A stretch of DNA of 44,093 nucleotides from the NCBI GenBank assembly GCA_025937755.1, contig JAICQR010000006.1, forward strand, positions 1-44,093. Direction: 5' to 3'. Positions within the stretch are counted from its first letter, which is position 1. Every line of letters begins with the position of its first letter. The position numbers and the translations under genes were made by a program. This document shows, piece after piece, positions 25,151 through 33,346 of the stretch. The notes beneath the pieces were generated by a model. That model worked only from the letters and a program-made list of their open reading frames with translations. It was not told the origin of the DNA and searched no databases. The DNA comes from Gemmatimonadales bacterium. GTDB lineage: Bacteria > Gemmatimonadota > Gemmatimonadetes > Gemmatimonadales > GWC2-71-9.

Positions 25151-26297
25151 GCGCGTTCCTCATGGCTCGGCCCAGCATCCGCGCCGCAGCGCGGAGTTCG
25201 CTGACCCAGCCTCCTTTCGCATCTTCATCCGCGGGGCGCAACGGCAGCCTGCTCCAGGCGTCCCACGTCTCCACCGCTTCCTCGAATCGTCCATCGCCGG
25301 CCAGCGCCATGCCCAGCAGCCGGCGCGCGGTGGCATCGCCGGGGGCAAGCCGAAGTGCCTGCTCGAGTGCCGCGGCGGCGTCGGCCGGCCGGCCGGCCGC
25401 CAGCAGTACCCGCCCGAGCATCACATAGAGGGAAGGATGCTCGCCCACCGACATGGCGGCGGCCTCCTGCACGGCGGCGAGCGCCTGCTGCGCATTGTCG
25501 GCGATCAGGTACGCTTCCGCCCGCGCCAGCAGATCGGCCACATCACCGCTCTCCGGCTCCGGTTCCGGGAGCGCCCGCGGATCATCCACCATGACCACGC
25601 CGGCGGCGGCGAGGCCGAACAGCGTCCGGGCCACCTCGAACTCGGAGCGGGCGACATGGTCGGCCACCGCGCGGACATCGCGCTCGCCGTCCACCGCCGC
25701 GAGCACTTCCCATTCGGCCGGGAGCAGGTCCATGGGACCGGCGTCATGCTCGTCCGGCGCGATCAGCCGGGGCACCACGTCGAGGTGGGGGATGCGTCCC
25801 TCGATCCGGCTCCACTCGTCGATGCGCCGGGCCGCTTCCATCAGCAGCGCCTCGGTTGGGATCCGCACCACCGCCTGCGCCGGCACATCCTCCAGGGGCG
25901 CTTCAGTGAATGAGAAGTGGCCTTCGGCCCAGTTCATCAGCTCGAAGATCACCTCCTCCACCTGGCCCCTGACGTGGCGATCCAGGTCCCGCTGGCTGAT
26001 GGCGCCGATGCTCACGAGCACCTCGCCCAGGCGCCGGCCGTCGCCGGTGGACTGCATGTCGCGGGCGCGCTCGAGGTCCGAATCCGAAACCTTGCCGACC
26101 CGCAGCAGCAACGCGCCCAGCGGATGCGGATTGCTCTCGATCTCGGCAGCCACCACCTTGCCGCCATCGAAGTACACGGTGCCGCCATTCTGCCGCAGCT
26201 CGGAGCGCACCCGGAGGATGCCTGACTTCCTCGCCAGGTCGAGCAGCTGGAAGACATCATGGATGCCGAGTTCGCGAAGCGGTCCCTCGATCGGCAT
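25143..26297 (-). CDS. DUF4388 (PATAN-type) protein with TPR repeats
   Basis: The 384 residues begin MPIEGPLRELGIHDVFQLL, a DUF4388 domain with GTVYFDGGKVVAAEI, the repeated element LGALLLRVGKVSDSDLERA and LGEVLVSIGAISQRDLDRH, and VIFELMNWAEGHFSFTE. A winged-helix-like stretch follows (about 195-240), and then three TPR units (about 255-350). It has the same order of parts as the protein at 19247-20866, so the two are paralogues in one locus. It lies two bases after the 893-residue TPR gene's partner region and directly before the TPR-Roadblock gene. Confidence 0.86.
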   Translation of the reverse strand: MPIEGPLRELGIHDVFQLLDLARKSGILRVRSELRQNGGTVYFDGGKVVAAEIESNPHPLGALLLRVGKVSDSDLERARDMQSTGDGRRLGEVLVSIGAISQRDLDRHVRGQVEEVIFELMNWAEGHFSFTEAPLEDVPAQAVVRIPTEALLMEAARRIDEWSRIEGRIPHLDVVPRLIAPDEHDAGPMDLLPAEWEVLAAVDGERDVRAVADHVARSEFEVARTLFGLAAAGVVMVDDPRALPEPEPESGDVADLLARAEAYLIADNAQQALAAVQEAAAMSVGEHPSLYVMLGRVLLAAGRPADAAAALEQALRLAPGDATARRLLGMALAGDGRFEEAVETWDAWSRLPLRPADEDAKGGWVSELRAAARMLGRAMRNAHE

Positions 26298-26299
26298 GC

Positions 26300-28981
26300 T
26301 CAGGCCTGCCGTTCGGCGAGGATGTGCTCGAGGTCGCGGGCCGAACGCGAACGCGACCGCGCTTCACTGGCCAGTGCCCCGCCCGGCTCCAGCTGGATCA
26401 CGCGGTCCCATGCTTCGACTGCGGCGCGGAACTGGCGCACCCGGGCCAGCGCGCCCGCGCGATGGAACAACGCCTGCAAGTGGTCGGGCACGAAGCGCAG
26501 CACCCGATCGAACGCCTGAAGGGCGGGACCGGTGCGGCCGTCATCGAGCAGCGCCCGTCCCAGCAGCGCGAGGGCATCGAAGTCGTACGGGTCGGTCTCG
26601 AGCACCGGCACCAGGAATGAGATCGCCACCTTCGGCGACTCGGTGCGACGCAGCAGGTCCGCCAGTGACAGTTGTGCGGGCGCATAGGTCGGCAGCAGTT
26701 GCAGCGCACGCTCGTACGCCGCCCGCGCCGCGGTCCAGTTCTCCCGGGATTCTTCCAGGCCGCCCAGCTCGCGCCAGACCTGGACCAGTCCGGCATCGAT
26801 CCGCAGTGCCAGCTGGCAGGCTTCGAGGGCAGCCTCGGTGTCACCCATGCGTGACGCGATCGTGGCCTGCAGCTGGTAGAGCTCCGGTCGCCCCGGCGCC
26901 ACCTCGAGTGCGTGGCGGACCAGCCGCAGCGCACCGCGCTCATCGTCGACCGACAGGTGCGCTCGGGCGCAGGCCACCAGCGATTCAGCATCGCGCGGGC
27001 GCAGCCGCTCCAGCCGCCCGGCGAGCTCCACCGCTTCCGCTCCCCGATCGAGCGCGGCCAGCGACCGGATCTCTCCCAGCAGCGCGTCACCATCATCGGG
27101 AAGTGCGGCCCGGGCATCGCGGAATCGCTCCAGCGCCTCGCCATGGAGCCCGCGCCTGGCAAAAATGTCGCCCATAAGTGTCGCCACGCGCCCGGGATCG
27201 GCGCCCCGAGCGCGCGCCCGGCCCAGTTCCGCTGTCGCGAGTTCGAGCAATCCCTTGGCGACGTAGTCGCGCGCCAGCGCGAGCGGGTCATCGGCCGACA
27301 GGTCGGCCGGTGCCGGCCGCGCCGATGGCACAAGGTCGGTAAAGAGCTGCTCCAGTGTCTCCGGATCGAAGGCAAACTCGCCCGCCAGCTGCTCGCCCCC
27401 GACGTCACCCGCCAGTTCCGGCATCACCCCGATGGTGGGATCCTCGTACTGCAGGTCGAGCGCGAGCGTGTATTTCTGGGCAACGTAGAACGGCTCCAGC
27501 TCGAGTGCGCGGCGGGTCTCGCGCAGCGCGCCGTCGTAATCGCCGACCTGGCTGAGGGTGAAGCTGAGATTGTAGTGCGCCGAGGCGAGGGCGCCGTCGG
27601 CCTCGACCGCACGCTGGAATGCCGTCCGCGCTTCGGCATAGCGCTGCAGTTCCATGAGCACCAGGCCGACGCCGTTCCATGCCAGTGCGTTGTCGGCCTG
27701 GTCGGACAGCACCCCGTGATAGTGTTCCAGCGCTGCCTGGAGCTCATGGCGCTGGAGGTGGAGCAACGCGAGGTTGAGCCGAACCGCAGGCGGCAGCCGG
27801 CCGGCCTGCAGCGCGCGGCGAAAGGTTGCGAGCGCCAGGTCGCTCGCACCATGCGCAGCATGCAGGACGGCCAGATTGTTCCACGCGATGGCATAACCGG
27901 GATCGAGATCCACCGCGCGCAGGTACGATTCCTCGGCCGACTCACGCTGGCCCAGCTGCTGGAGGCAGACGCCGCGCTCGCTCCACAGCTTGGGTGAATC
28001 GGGATCCTGCCGCGTCAACTCGTCGTAGCGCTCCAGGGCGGATGGCAGTTCGCGCCGGAGCAGCTCGACCTCGGCCATCGCCTGCAGCACGAGGCGGCGG
28101 TCCTCGCCCGCGTCCAGCGCAAGGCGATATTCGCGGAGCGCCTCGACCAGATAGCCCTTCTGGCGGAACGCCAGCCCGAGGTTGAAGTGCGCGAGCGCCG
28201 CGTCGGGCACCGGAAGCGGCGCGTCACCCACAGCACTGCTGTCGTCCCGCGGCTGCGACAGCGCGCCGAGCGAGAGATTGGCCTGCGCGCGGCTGAGCGA
28301 TGGATTGAGCGCGATCGCGCGCTTGGCGGCGGCCCGGGCCTCCTCATGGCGCCCCATGTCACCCAGCACGAACGCGAGCAGGTAGTGCGCGTCGGCGTAC
28401 TCGGGATTCCGGGCGATGGCGGCTTCCAGCTCGGCCAGCGCCGGATCGTTCAGTCCCCGGTTGTAGAGCGCCTCGCCATGGGAAAACCTGGCGACCGCGC
28501 TATCGGGCTCCACCCGGCAGGCCTTGGCAAACCACTCGGTGGCGTGCTCCACCCGCCCGCGGGCATGTTCGGCGCGGCCCAACTGAAGCATGGCGGCGGT
28601 GTCGCTGGGCCGGTGGGCCAGCAGCGCTTCGTACTCGGCGATGGCAAGGTCGAAGTCATGGAGGGACGCGTAGGTGCGGGCCAGTTCCCAGCGGGCGTCG
28701 CGGTCATCAGGCGCCTGGCGCAGCCGGTCCTGCAGTTCCGCCACCTGCCGCTCGAAGTAGCCGTTCTCGCGCCAGGCGATTTCGAGGTTGGTGCGGGCCA
28801 CCGCCATGCGGGGATCCAGTTCCAGCGCCCGCTGGAACTCGGCGATGGCCTCGGCCGCCATTCCCTTCTGGTGATACAGCACACCGAGGTTGTTGTGCGC
28901 GCCCGCGTCCGCGGCGTCAATCCGTCGCGCAAACGACCGGAGCGCCGCAAGATCTCGTTCGGACAGCACGGGCGCCGGCAT
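26300..28981 (-). CDS. Large TPR-array protein in the chemosensory locus
   Basis: The 893 residues are almost wholly TPR units in two arrays: about 20-520 and about 590-870, joined by a less regular acidic stretch containing FAFDPETLEQLFTDLVPS. No signal peptide or membrane segment is visible, so it is cytoplasmic. I chose the ATG at 28981, with AGGGG nine bases upstream and eleven bases after the cheC stop. An upstream frame to 29170 lies inside cheC and has no TPR pattern. It is probably a scaffold for the Che, Mgl or DnaA-like proteins; the partner is not shown by sequence. Confidence 0.85.
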   Translation of the reverse strand: MPAPVLSERDLAALRSFARRIDAADAGAHNNLGVLYHQKGMAAEAIAEFQRALELDPRMAVARTNLEIAWRENGYFERQVAELQDRLRQAPDDRDARWELARTYASLHDFDLAIAEYEALLAHRPSDTAAMLQLGRAEHARGRVEHATEWFAKACRVEPDSAVARFSHGEALYNRGLNDPALAELEAAIARNPEYADAHYLLAFVLGDMGRHEEARAAAKRAIALNPSLSRAQANLSLGALSQPRDDSSAVGDAPLPVPDAALAHFNLGLAFRQKGYLVEALREYRLALDAGEDRRLVLQAMAEVELLRRELPSALERYDELTRQDPDSPKLWSERGVCLQQLGQRESAEESYLRAVDLDPGYAIAWNNLAVLHAAHGASDLALATFRRALQAGRLPPAVRLNLALLHLQRHELQAALEHYHGVLSDQADNALAWNGVGLVLMELQRYAEARTAFQRAVEADGALASAHYNLSFTLSQVGDYDGALRETRRALELEPFYVAQKYTLALDLQYEDPTIGVMPELAGDVGGEQLAGEFAFDPETLEQLFTDLVPSARPAPADLSADDPLALARDYVAKGLLELATAELGRARARGADPGRVATLMGDIFARRGLHGEALERFRDARAALPDDGDALLGEIRSLAALDRGAEAVELAGRLERLRPRDAESLVACARAHLSVDDERGALRLVRHALEVAPGRPELYQLQATIASRMGDTEAALEACQLALRIDAGLVQVWRELGGLEESRENWTAARAAYERALQLLPTYAPAQLSLADLLRRTESPKVAISFLVPVLETDPYDFDALALLGRALLDDGRTGPALQAFDRVLRFVPDHLQALFHRAGALARVRQFRAAVEAWDRVIQLEPGGALASEARSRSRSARDLEHILAERQA

Positions 28982-28992
28982 TGCGTGCGCCC

Positions 28993-29613
28993 CTAGGGAA
29001 GGCGGATGGCGTCGAAGATGGCGCGCAGCGACGGCAGGTCCGGGAGCAGCAGGAAGTGGCCCTCGAAGCGATCCTTGCCGCCCCCCACCTGGAAGGACGT
29101 CTCCACGCAGAAGACGAACTCGCGCTCGACCCCGAAATTCAGGTAGGCGCTGGTCAGGATGGCGGCGCATTGGTCCACCTCGAGCGAGGGAACCGATGGC
29201 ACCAGCATCATGCCCATGAAGTCGCTGAGCGCGTTCATGTACGCGCTGACCAGAATGTTCCCGACTTCCTTGAGCCCCGACTGCTCCATGGCACCGAACT
29301 CGGTGGTGGTGCCCTCCGGACGGCCCAGCAGGGTGTCGCAGAGATGGCGGGCCGAGGCGTCGGGAAACAGGATCATCGTGCGGCCGGTGAGGTCGCCCAT
29401 CATCTGCATCAGCACCGCGGCCATTACCTGGTCCGGGGGACCCAGCAACTCGGCCACTTCCTCGAGGGCGCGAACATTGACTTCGGGTACGCTGATCATG
29501 ATGGTGCGATGCGTCATTTGCGAGAGCGCGGTCGCGGCGTGCCCCGCCCCGATGTTCGCGACTTCCCGCAGGGCGTCCATCTGCAACGCCTTCAGTTCCC
29601 GGACGTCATCCAT
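28993..29613 (-). CDS. cheC: CheY-P phosphatase CheC
   Basis: CheC hydrolyses CheY-phosphate. The 206 residues have two copies of the active motif: D13, E17, N20 with a proline 23 residues on, and S112, E116, N119 with a proline 23 residues on. Both sites look intact, as in active CheC rather than CheX. It follows cheA by 12 bp. CheD, its usual regulatory partner, is encoded about 10 kb downstream in the same direction. No cheZ is present in the window. Confidence 0.95.
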   Translation of the reverse strand: MDDVRELKALQMDALREVANIGAGHAATALSQMTHRTIMISVPEVNVRALEEVAELLGPPDQVMAAVLMQMMGDLTGRTMILFPDASARHLCDTLLGRPEGTTTEFGAMEQSGLKEVGNILVSAYMNALSDFMGMMLVPSVPSLEVDQCAAILTSAYLNFGVEREFVFCVETSFQVGGGKDRFEGHFLLLPDLPSLRAIFDAIRLP

Positions 29614-29625
29614 GCGATCCCCGGT

Positions 29626-31470
29626 TCAGACCAGTGCGGCGGCGTCGAGTATCAGCGCCGGCGCTCCGTCCGCGAGAATGGTGGCCCCTCCGAGGAACGG
29701 CGGCAGCCCGTCGGGTGCCTCGAAAGGTTCAACGACGATGTCCTGCTGGCCCAGCAGGCGGTCCACCACGAGGGCGGCGCGCCGTTCGCCAACTTCCAGT
29801 ATGATGCCCGGCCTCCGCGCCGGCGGATTCCCCTCGATGCCCACCTCACGCCGCAGATGCACGGTGGGGATGGCGTGGTTCCGCACCACCATGGCCTCGC
29901 GGTCGCGCACGGCAGACACCTGCCGGGCATCGAATTCCACCGTCTCGGCAACGAATGCGATGGGCACGGCGTAACGTTCGTCACCCACACCGGCCAGGAG
30001 CGCACGGACGATTGCGAGCGTCAGCGGCACCCGAAGGGTCCAGGTCGTTCCCTTCCCCTGCTCGCTGGTGACCGACAGCGTCCCGCCCAGGGCCCGCGCG
30101 CGAGTGACGGCGATGTCAATGCCCACACCGCGGCCCGACACCCCGCTCACCCGGGTCGCCGTACTGAACCCGGCACGGGCAAGGATGCGCAGCAACAGGT
30201 CGTCGCTGAGCACCGTGACGTCGGGACCAATCGAGCCATCGCGCCGGCCTCGCACCAGGATGGCGGCGCGATCGATGCCGCGTCCGTCGTCGCTGACCCG
30301 GATCGCGACGGTGTTGCGCTCGCGGGTCGCGCTGAGCTGCACCCGTCCCTCCGCAGGCTTGCCGGCGGCGATGCGGTCCGCAGGCGACTCGATACCGTGG
30401 TCCAGCGCGTTCCGAATCAAATGCAGCAGCGGCTCACCGATCTCGTCCAGCACCGCGCGATCGAGTTCGATGCTCCCGCCCTCGGCGTCGATCCGAACCT
30501 GCTTGCCGAGATCGCGTGCAAGGTCGCGTGCCACCCGGGGAAACCGGTCGAACACCTCCGCCACGGGATTCATTCGCGCCGCCAGCACTTCGCCCTGCAT
30601 CGCGCTCACCAGCCGCGCGATCCGTTCCGAGGTCTCGCCCAGCGCCGCCTCACCGCTCCGGCCCGCGATGTCGGCCAGCCGGTTGCGAGCAACGACCAGT
30701 TCGCCCACCTGCTTCATGAGGGCATCGAGGCGACCCAGATCCACCCGGATCTGCCTGCGCGCGGCGACAGACCCGCCCTGGACGGCGTCGCCCACCAGCA
30801 CCTGCTCGACATCGCCCGCGGCGCGGATCGCGGCTTCGACCATTCCGTCGTCGAGGTCGCCCGTCAGCCGGAAAGTGAAACGGCCGTCGAAGTCGTCGCG
30901 TTCGAACATGTGCGCACCGGGCCGAACGTCCTGCACGCGCCCCAGTGCCTCGGCCCGGCGAAGCGCAAGCAGCGCGCGACCGCCGCGGAGCGGCGCCATC
31001 GGGCGGATCACGACCTCGACCAGCCTCGACCTGAGGGGCGCTGTGTCGGCTGGTCCAGCCTGGTCTGCGAGGTCGGCCGGCCCGGCTGCGGCGCCGGCAG
31101 CCGCATCGAGGTCTGCCAGCAGCGCGCCGTGCTCGTTGTCGTCTTCTGCTTCGCCCCGGCCCACCCGGCCGACCGCCGTGGTCAGCGCATCGACCGCGGA
31201 GAAGAGGAGCTGCACCACATCAGGCGAGGGAGCCACCCGCCCGCCCCGCACGGCGTCCAGCAGGCTCTCGGTGCGGTGGGCCAGCGCGGCCACCGTGTCG
31301 TGCCCCATCGTCGCGGCCATGCCCTTGATGGTGTGGATGGCGCGGAAGAGGTTCCCCACCGGCTCGGTGGCCGCCAGGTCCCGTTCCCACTCGAGCAACG
31401 ACTGGTTGCACGCGGCGAGATGCTCGCGGCTTTCGGCCAGGAAGAGCGCAGCGTACTTCGACAGGTCCAT
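29626..31470 (-). CDS. cheA: Chemotaxis histidine kinase CheA
   Basis: Cytoplasmic sensor kinase that autophosphorylates and feeds CheY and CheB. The 614 residues have an HPt domain with phospho-accepting His46 (RAIHTIKGMAATMG), an acidic alanine-rich linker (about 105-145), a P2-like domain (about 148-230), a P3 dimerisation helix pair (about 240-300), an ATPase domain with the N box (350-361), DDGRGID (394-400) and SGRGVGID (445-452), and a C-terminal CheW-like P5 domain (about 485-614). All catalytic motifs are intact. It starts 4 bp after cheY and is followed by cheC. Confidence 0.97.
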   Translation of the reverse strand: MDLSKYAALFLAESREHLAACNQSLLEWERDLAATEPVGNLFRAIHTIKGMAATMGHDTVAALAHRTESLLDAVRGGRVAPSPDVVQLLFSAVDALTTAVGRVGRGEAEDDNEHGALLADLDAAAGAAAGPADLADQAGPADTAPLRSRLVEVVIRPMAPLRGGRALLALRRAEALGRVQDVRPGAHMFERDDFDGRFTFRLTGDLDDGMVEAAIRAAGDVEQVLVGDAVQGGSVAARRQIRVDLGRLDALMKQVGELVVARNRLADIAGRSGEAALGETSERIARLVSAMQGEVLAARMNPVAEVFDRFPRVARDLARDLGKQVRIDAEGGSIELDRAVLDEIGEPLLHLIRNALDHGIESPADRIAAGKPAEGRVQLSATRERNTVAIRVSDDGRGIDRAAILVRGRRDGSIGPDVTVLSDDLLLRILARAGFSTATRVSGVSGRGVGIDIAVTRARALGGTLSVTSEQGKGTTWTLRVPLTLAIVRALLAGVGDERYAVPIAFVAETVEFDARQVSAVRDREAMVVRNHAIPTVHLRREVGIEGNPPARRPGIILEVGERRAALVVDRLLGQQDIVVEPFEAPDGLPPFLGGATILADGAPALILDAAALV

Positions 31471-31474
31471 CGGA

Positions 31475-31837
31475 TCAGCCGAGAACGCGCTGGACGGCCT
31501 CGAGCACGCGGGAAGGCTGGAAGGGCTTCACGACAAAATCCTTGGCGCCGGCCTGGATCGCCTCGACCACGAGGGCTTGCTGGCCCATGGCGCTGCACAT
31601 CAGGATCCGGGCAGAAGGATCTTCCTTGCAGATTTCACGCACGGCATCAATGCCGCCCATGTCCGGCATGACGATATCCATGGTCACGAGATCGGGCCGG
31701 AGGCTGCGATACTGCTGCACCGCCTGCACGCCCGACTCCGCCTCGCCCACGATCTCGAAGCCCGCCTGCGACAGGATGTCGCTGATCATGGTCCGCATGA
31801 AGATCGCGTCGTCACAGACCAGCACCGAGTGACCCAC
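31475..31837 (-). CDS. cheY: Chemotaxis response regulator CheY
   Basis: Single-domain receiver of 120 residues: acidic pair D9/D10, phosphoacceptor D54 (TMDIVMPD), S82 at the switch position and K104 (VVKPFQ). It receives phosphate from CheA. I chose the GTG at 31837 because GGAGG lies six bases upstream and this gives the normal CheY length; the frame upstream to 31921 codes for nothing CheY-like. It follows cheW by 61 bp, the widest gap in the locus, and precedes cheA by 4 bp. The motor it acts on is not encoded here. Confidence 0.95.
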   Translation of the reverse strand: MGHSVLVCDDAIFMRTMISDILSQAGFEIVGEAESGVQAVQQYRSLRPDLVTMDIVMPDMGGIDAVREICKEDPSARILMCSAMGQQALVVEAIQAGAKDFVVKPFQPSRVLEAVQRVLG

Positions 31838-31843
31838 CGGCCA

Positions 31844-31848
31844 CCTCC
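31844..31848 (-). promoter_or_regulatory. ribosome binding site of cheY that fixes a GTG start
   Basis: GGAGG on the minus strand, six bases before the GTG at 31837. The 61-bp gap behind it also holds a direct repeat of TCGAATT on the plus strand (31850-31856 and 31863-31869, 13 bp apart), of unknown meaning. Confidence 0.6.
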
Positions 31849-31898
31849 ATCGAATTGCGGGGTCGAATTCCGTCGCGGCAGTATCAGCCGCAGTAGCG

Positions 31899-32333
31899 TC
31901 AGCTGCCGAACACCGGGCCAACCAGCGCGTCGAGGTTGAGCAGAATGAAGTGTTCGTCGTCCCGGCGGGCGACCGCGCTCACGACCGCCGGATCAACCCC
32001 TGGCAGCCGAGCCTGGTCGGCCACTGATCCCGGCGCCAGTTCCACGAAGTCGCGGACTTCGCCAACCGCGAGGCCCAGGGTCCTGCCCTGAACCACCAGG
32101 ACCAGCAGCGCTCCCTCTTCGCCGTTCCGCTGCTGACCCAGCAGGCGAAAGGCATCGAGCACGGTGAGCAGGCTTCCACGGACGTTGACCAGCCCGCTGA
32201 CACTATCGGCAACGCCGGGAATCCTGGTGGCGGGGAGCGCCGGCAGGATCTCTCGCACAATCCCTGCCGGGGCGGCGCAGAGCAGCGTCCCGACGCGGAA
32301 TATGACGGCGTGCAACGCGGGGGAGTCAGCCAT
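31899..32333 (-). CDS. cheW: CheW-domain coupling protein (first gene of the che locus)
   Basis: The 144-residue CheW domain has VIFRVGTLLCAAPAGIVREIL, then VSGLVNVRGSLLTVLDAFRLL, the best-conserved CheW loop of the three here, and LGLAVGEVRDFVEL. It is read directly after rluD with an 8-bp overlap (rluD stop at 32326), so the chemosensory locus begins inside a housekeeping message. I chose the ATG at 32333; an extension to 32393 would overlap rluD further and does not look like CheW. Confidence 0.92.
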   Translation of the reverse strand: MADSPALHAVIFRVGTLLCAAPAGIVREILPALPATRIPGVADSVSGLVNVRGSLLTVLDAFRLLGQQRNGEEGALLVLVVQGRTLGLAVGEVRDFVELAPGSVADQARLPGVDPAVVSAVARRDDEHFILLNLDALVGPVFGS

Positions 32334-33330
32334 CTCTAGTAAAGAACCGAAGATACCGAAGGGGGGTGCTTTCGGCAATAAGATCCGAGTCACCCAGCAG
32401 CCCCAGCGCCGGCATCAGATCAGAGGGCCAATCTGCTTGAAACTCAAGCAGTTCGCGCGTTGCAGGATGGCGAAATGCGAGGGCCGCGGCATGCAGCGCC
32501 TGCCGGGGGGTGGCCCGCTCGACCCGGTCGGCCAAGGGGCGTCCAGCACCCCCTATCCGGCGGCTTCCACCCAGGCCGTAGACCGGGTCGCCGATGACCG
32601 GGTGCCCGATGTGGGCCAGATGCACCCGGATCTGGTGGGTACGGCCGGTGTGAAGCTCCAGCCGGACGAGGTCGGCAACCGCGAAGCGGGCGACGACGGA
32701 GGCGTCGGTCCGGGCAGGGCGGCCGGTTGCGACCACCGCCATTCGCTTGCGGTCGCGTTCGTGGCGCGCCAAGGGCGCCTCAATGGTGACGCGATCCTGG
32801 TCGAGGTGCCCCCAGGCCAGGGCGGCGTAGGTGCGACTCACCTTGCGCGCCGCAATGGCGTGGCTCAGCCGGCGATGGGCCTCATCGGTGCGGGCCACCA
32901 CCATCAACCCGGAGGTATCGCGGTCGAGCCGGTGGACGATACCCGGCCGTCCGGCGGCGCCGCCCGCAAGCGTGAGACCGCGCGCTACCAGTGCATTGAC
33001 GAGCGTGTCATCCCAGTGTCCGGGCGCCGGGTGCACCACCAGGTCTGCCGGCTTGTTGATGACGGCGAGGTGTTCGTCCTCATAGACGATGTCGAGCGCG
33101 ATATGGGTAGGGACCAGCCGCCGCGGGGCGGGATCATCGGGCACGGCGACCCGCACTTCCTCTCCCCGGACCAGCACCCGCGACGCGCGCACCTCGGCGC
33201 CGTTGACCTGCACCGCGCGCTCAGCCACCAGCCGGGCGGCCTGGGTGCGGGAGAGTTGCAGCTGCTCCGCGAGGAAACGGTCCACCCGCTCCGTCACTTC
33301 GGCCAGCACGGAGAAGCGGATGTCGGGCAT
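32326..33330 (-). CDS. rluD: 23S rRNA pseudouridine synthase, RluD family
   Basis: Pseudouridine synthase for large-subunit rRNA (sites 1911, 1915 and 1917 in E. coli RluD). The 334 residues have an S4 RNA-binding domain (about 13-62), INKPADLVVHP, the catalytic loop HRLDRDTSG (133-141, Asp136), LHTGRTHQIRVHLAHIGHPVIGD and a C-terminal extension of about 60 residues. It lies 16 bp after lspA. The start codon sits in a 6-bp hairpin with a 3-base loop (33325-33339). Confidence 0.93.
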   Translation of the reverse strand: MPDIRFSVLAEVTERVDRFLAEQLQLSRTQAARLVAERAVQVNGAEVRASRVLVRGEEVRVAVPDDPAPRRLVPTHIALDIVYEDEHLAVINKPADLVVHPAPGHWDDTLVNALVARGLTLAGGAAGRPGIVHRLDRDTSGLMVVARTDEAHRRLSHAIAARKVSRTYAALAWGHLDQDRVTIEAPLARHERDRKRMAVVATGRPARTDASVVARFAVADLVRLELHTGRTHQIRVHLAHIGHPVIGDPVYGLGGSRRIGGAGRPLADRVERATPRQALHAAALAFRHPATRELLEFQADWPSDLMPALGLLGDSDLIAESTPLRYLRFFTRDG

Positions 33331-33339
33331 GGGATGCCC
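33325..33339 (-). promoter_or_regulatory. inverted repeat around the rluD start codon
   Basis: GGGCAT, a 3-base loop and ATGCCC form a perfect 6-bp inverted repeat that includes the rluD ATG (33330-33328). In RNA the hairpin could hide the start codon until ribosomes finishing lspA, which stops 17 bp upstream, open it. The repeat is visible; the coupling role is inference. Confidence 0.3.
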
Positions 33340-33346
33340 GTCGAGC

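Noticed and set aside
28981-31671. Long open frame of 896 codons on the plus strand
   Set aside because: It lies opposite cheC and cheA, which have complete catalytic motifs. In GC-rich coding DNA the antisense frames stay open by chance. The translation is rich in Arg, His, Gln and Pro and has no domain-like pattern.
30068-31939. Second plus-strand open frame of 623 codons
   Set aside because: Serine and arginine-rich antisense reading of cheA; no start signal and no recognisable motif.
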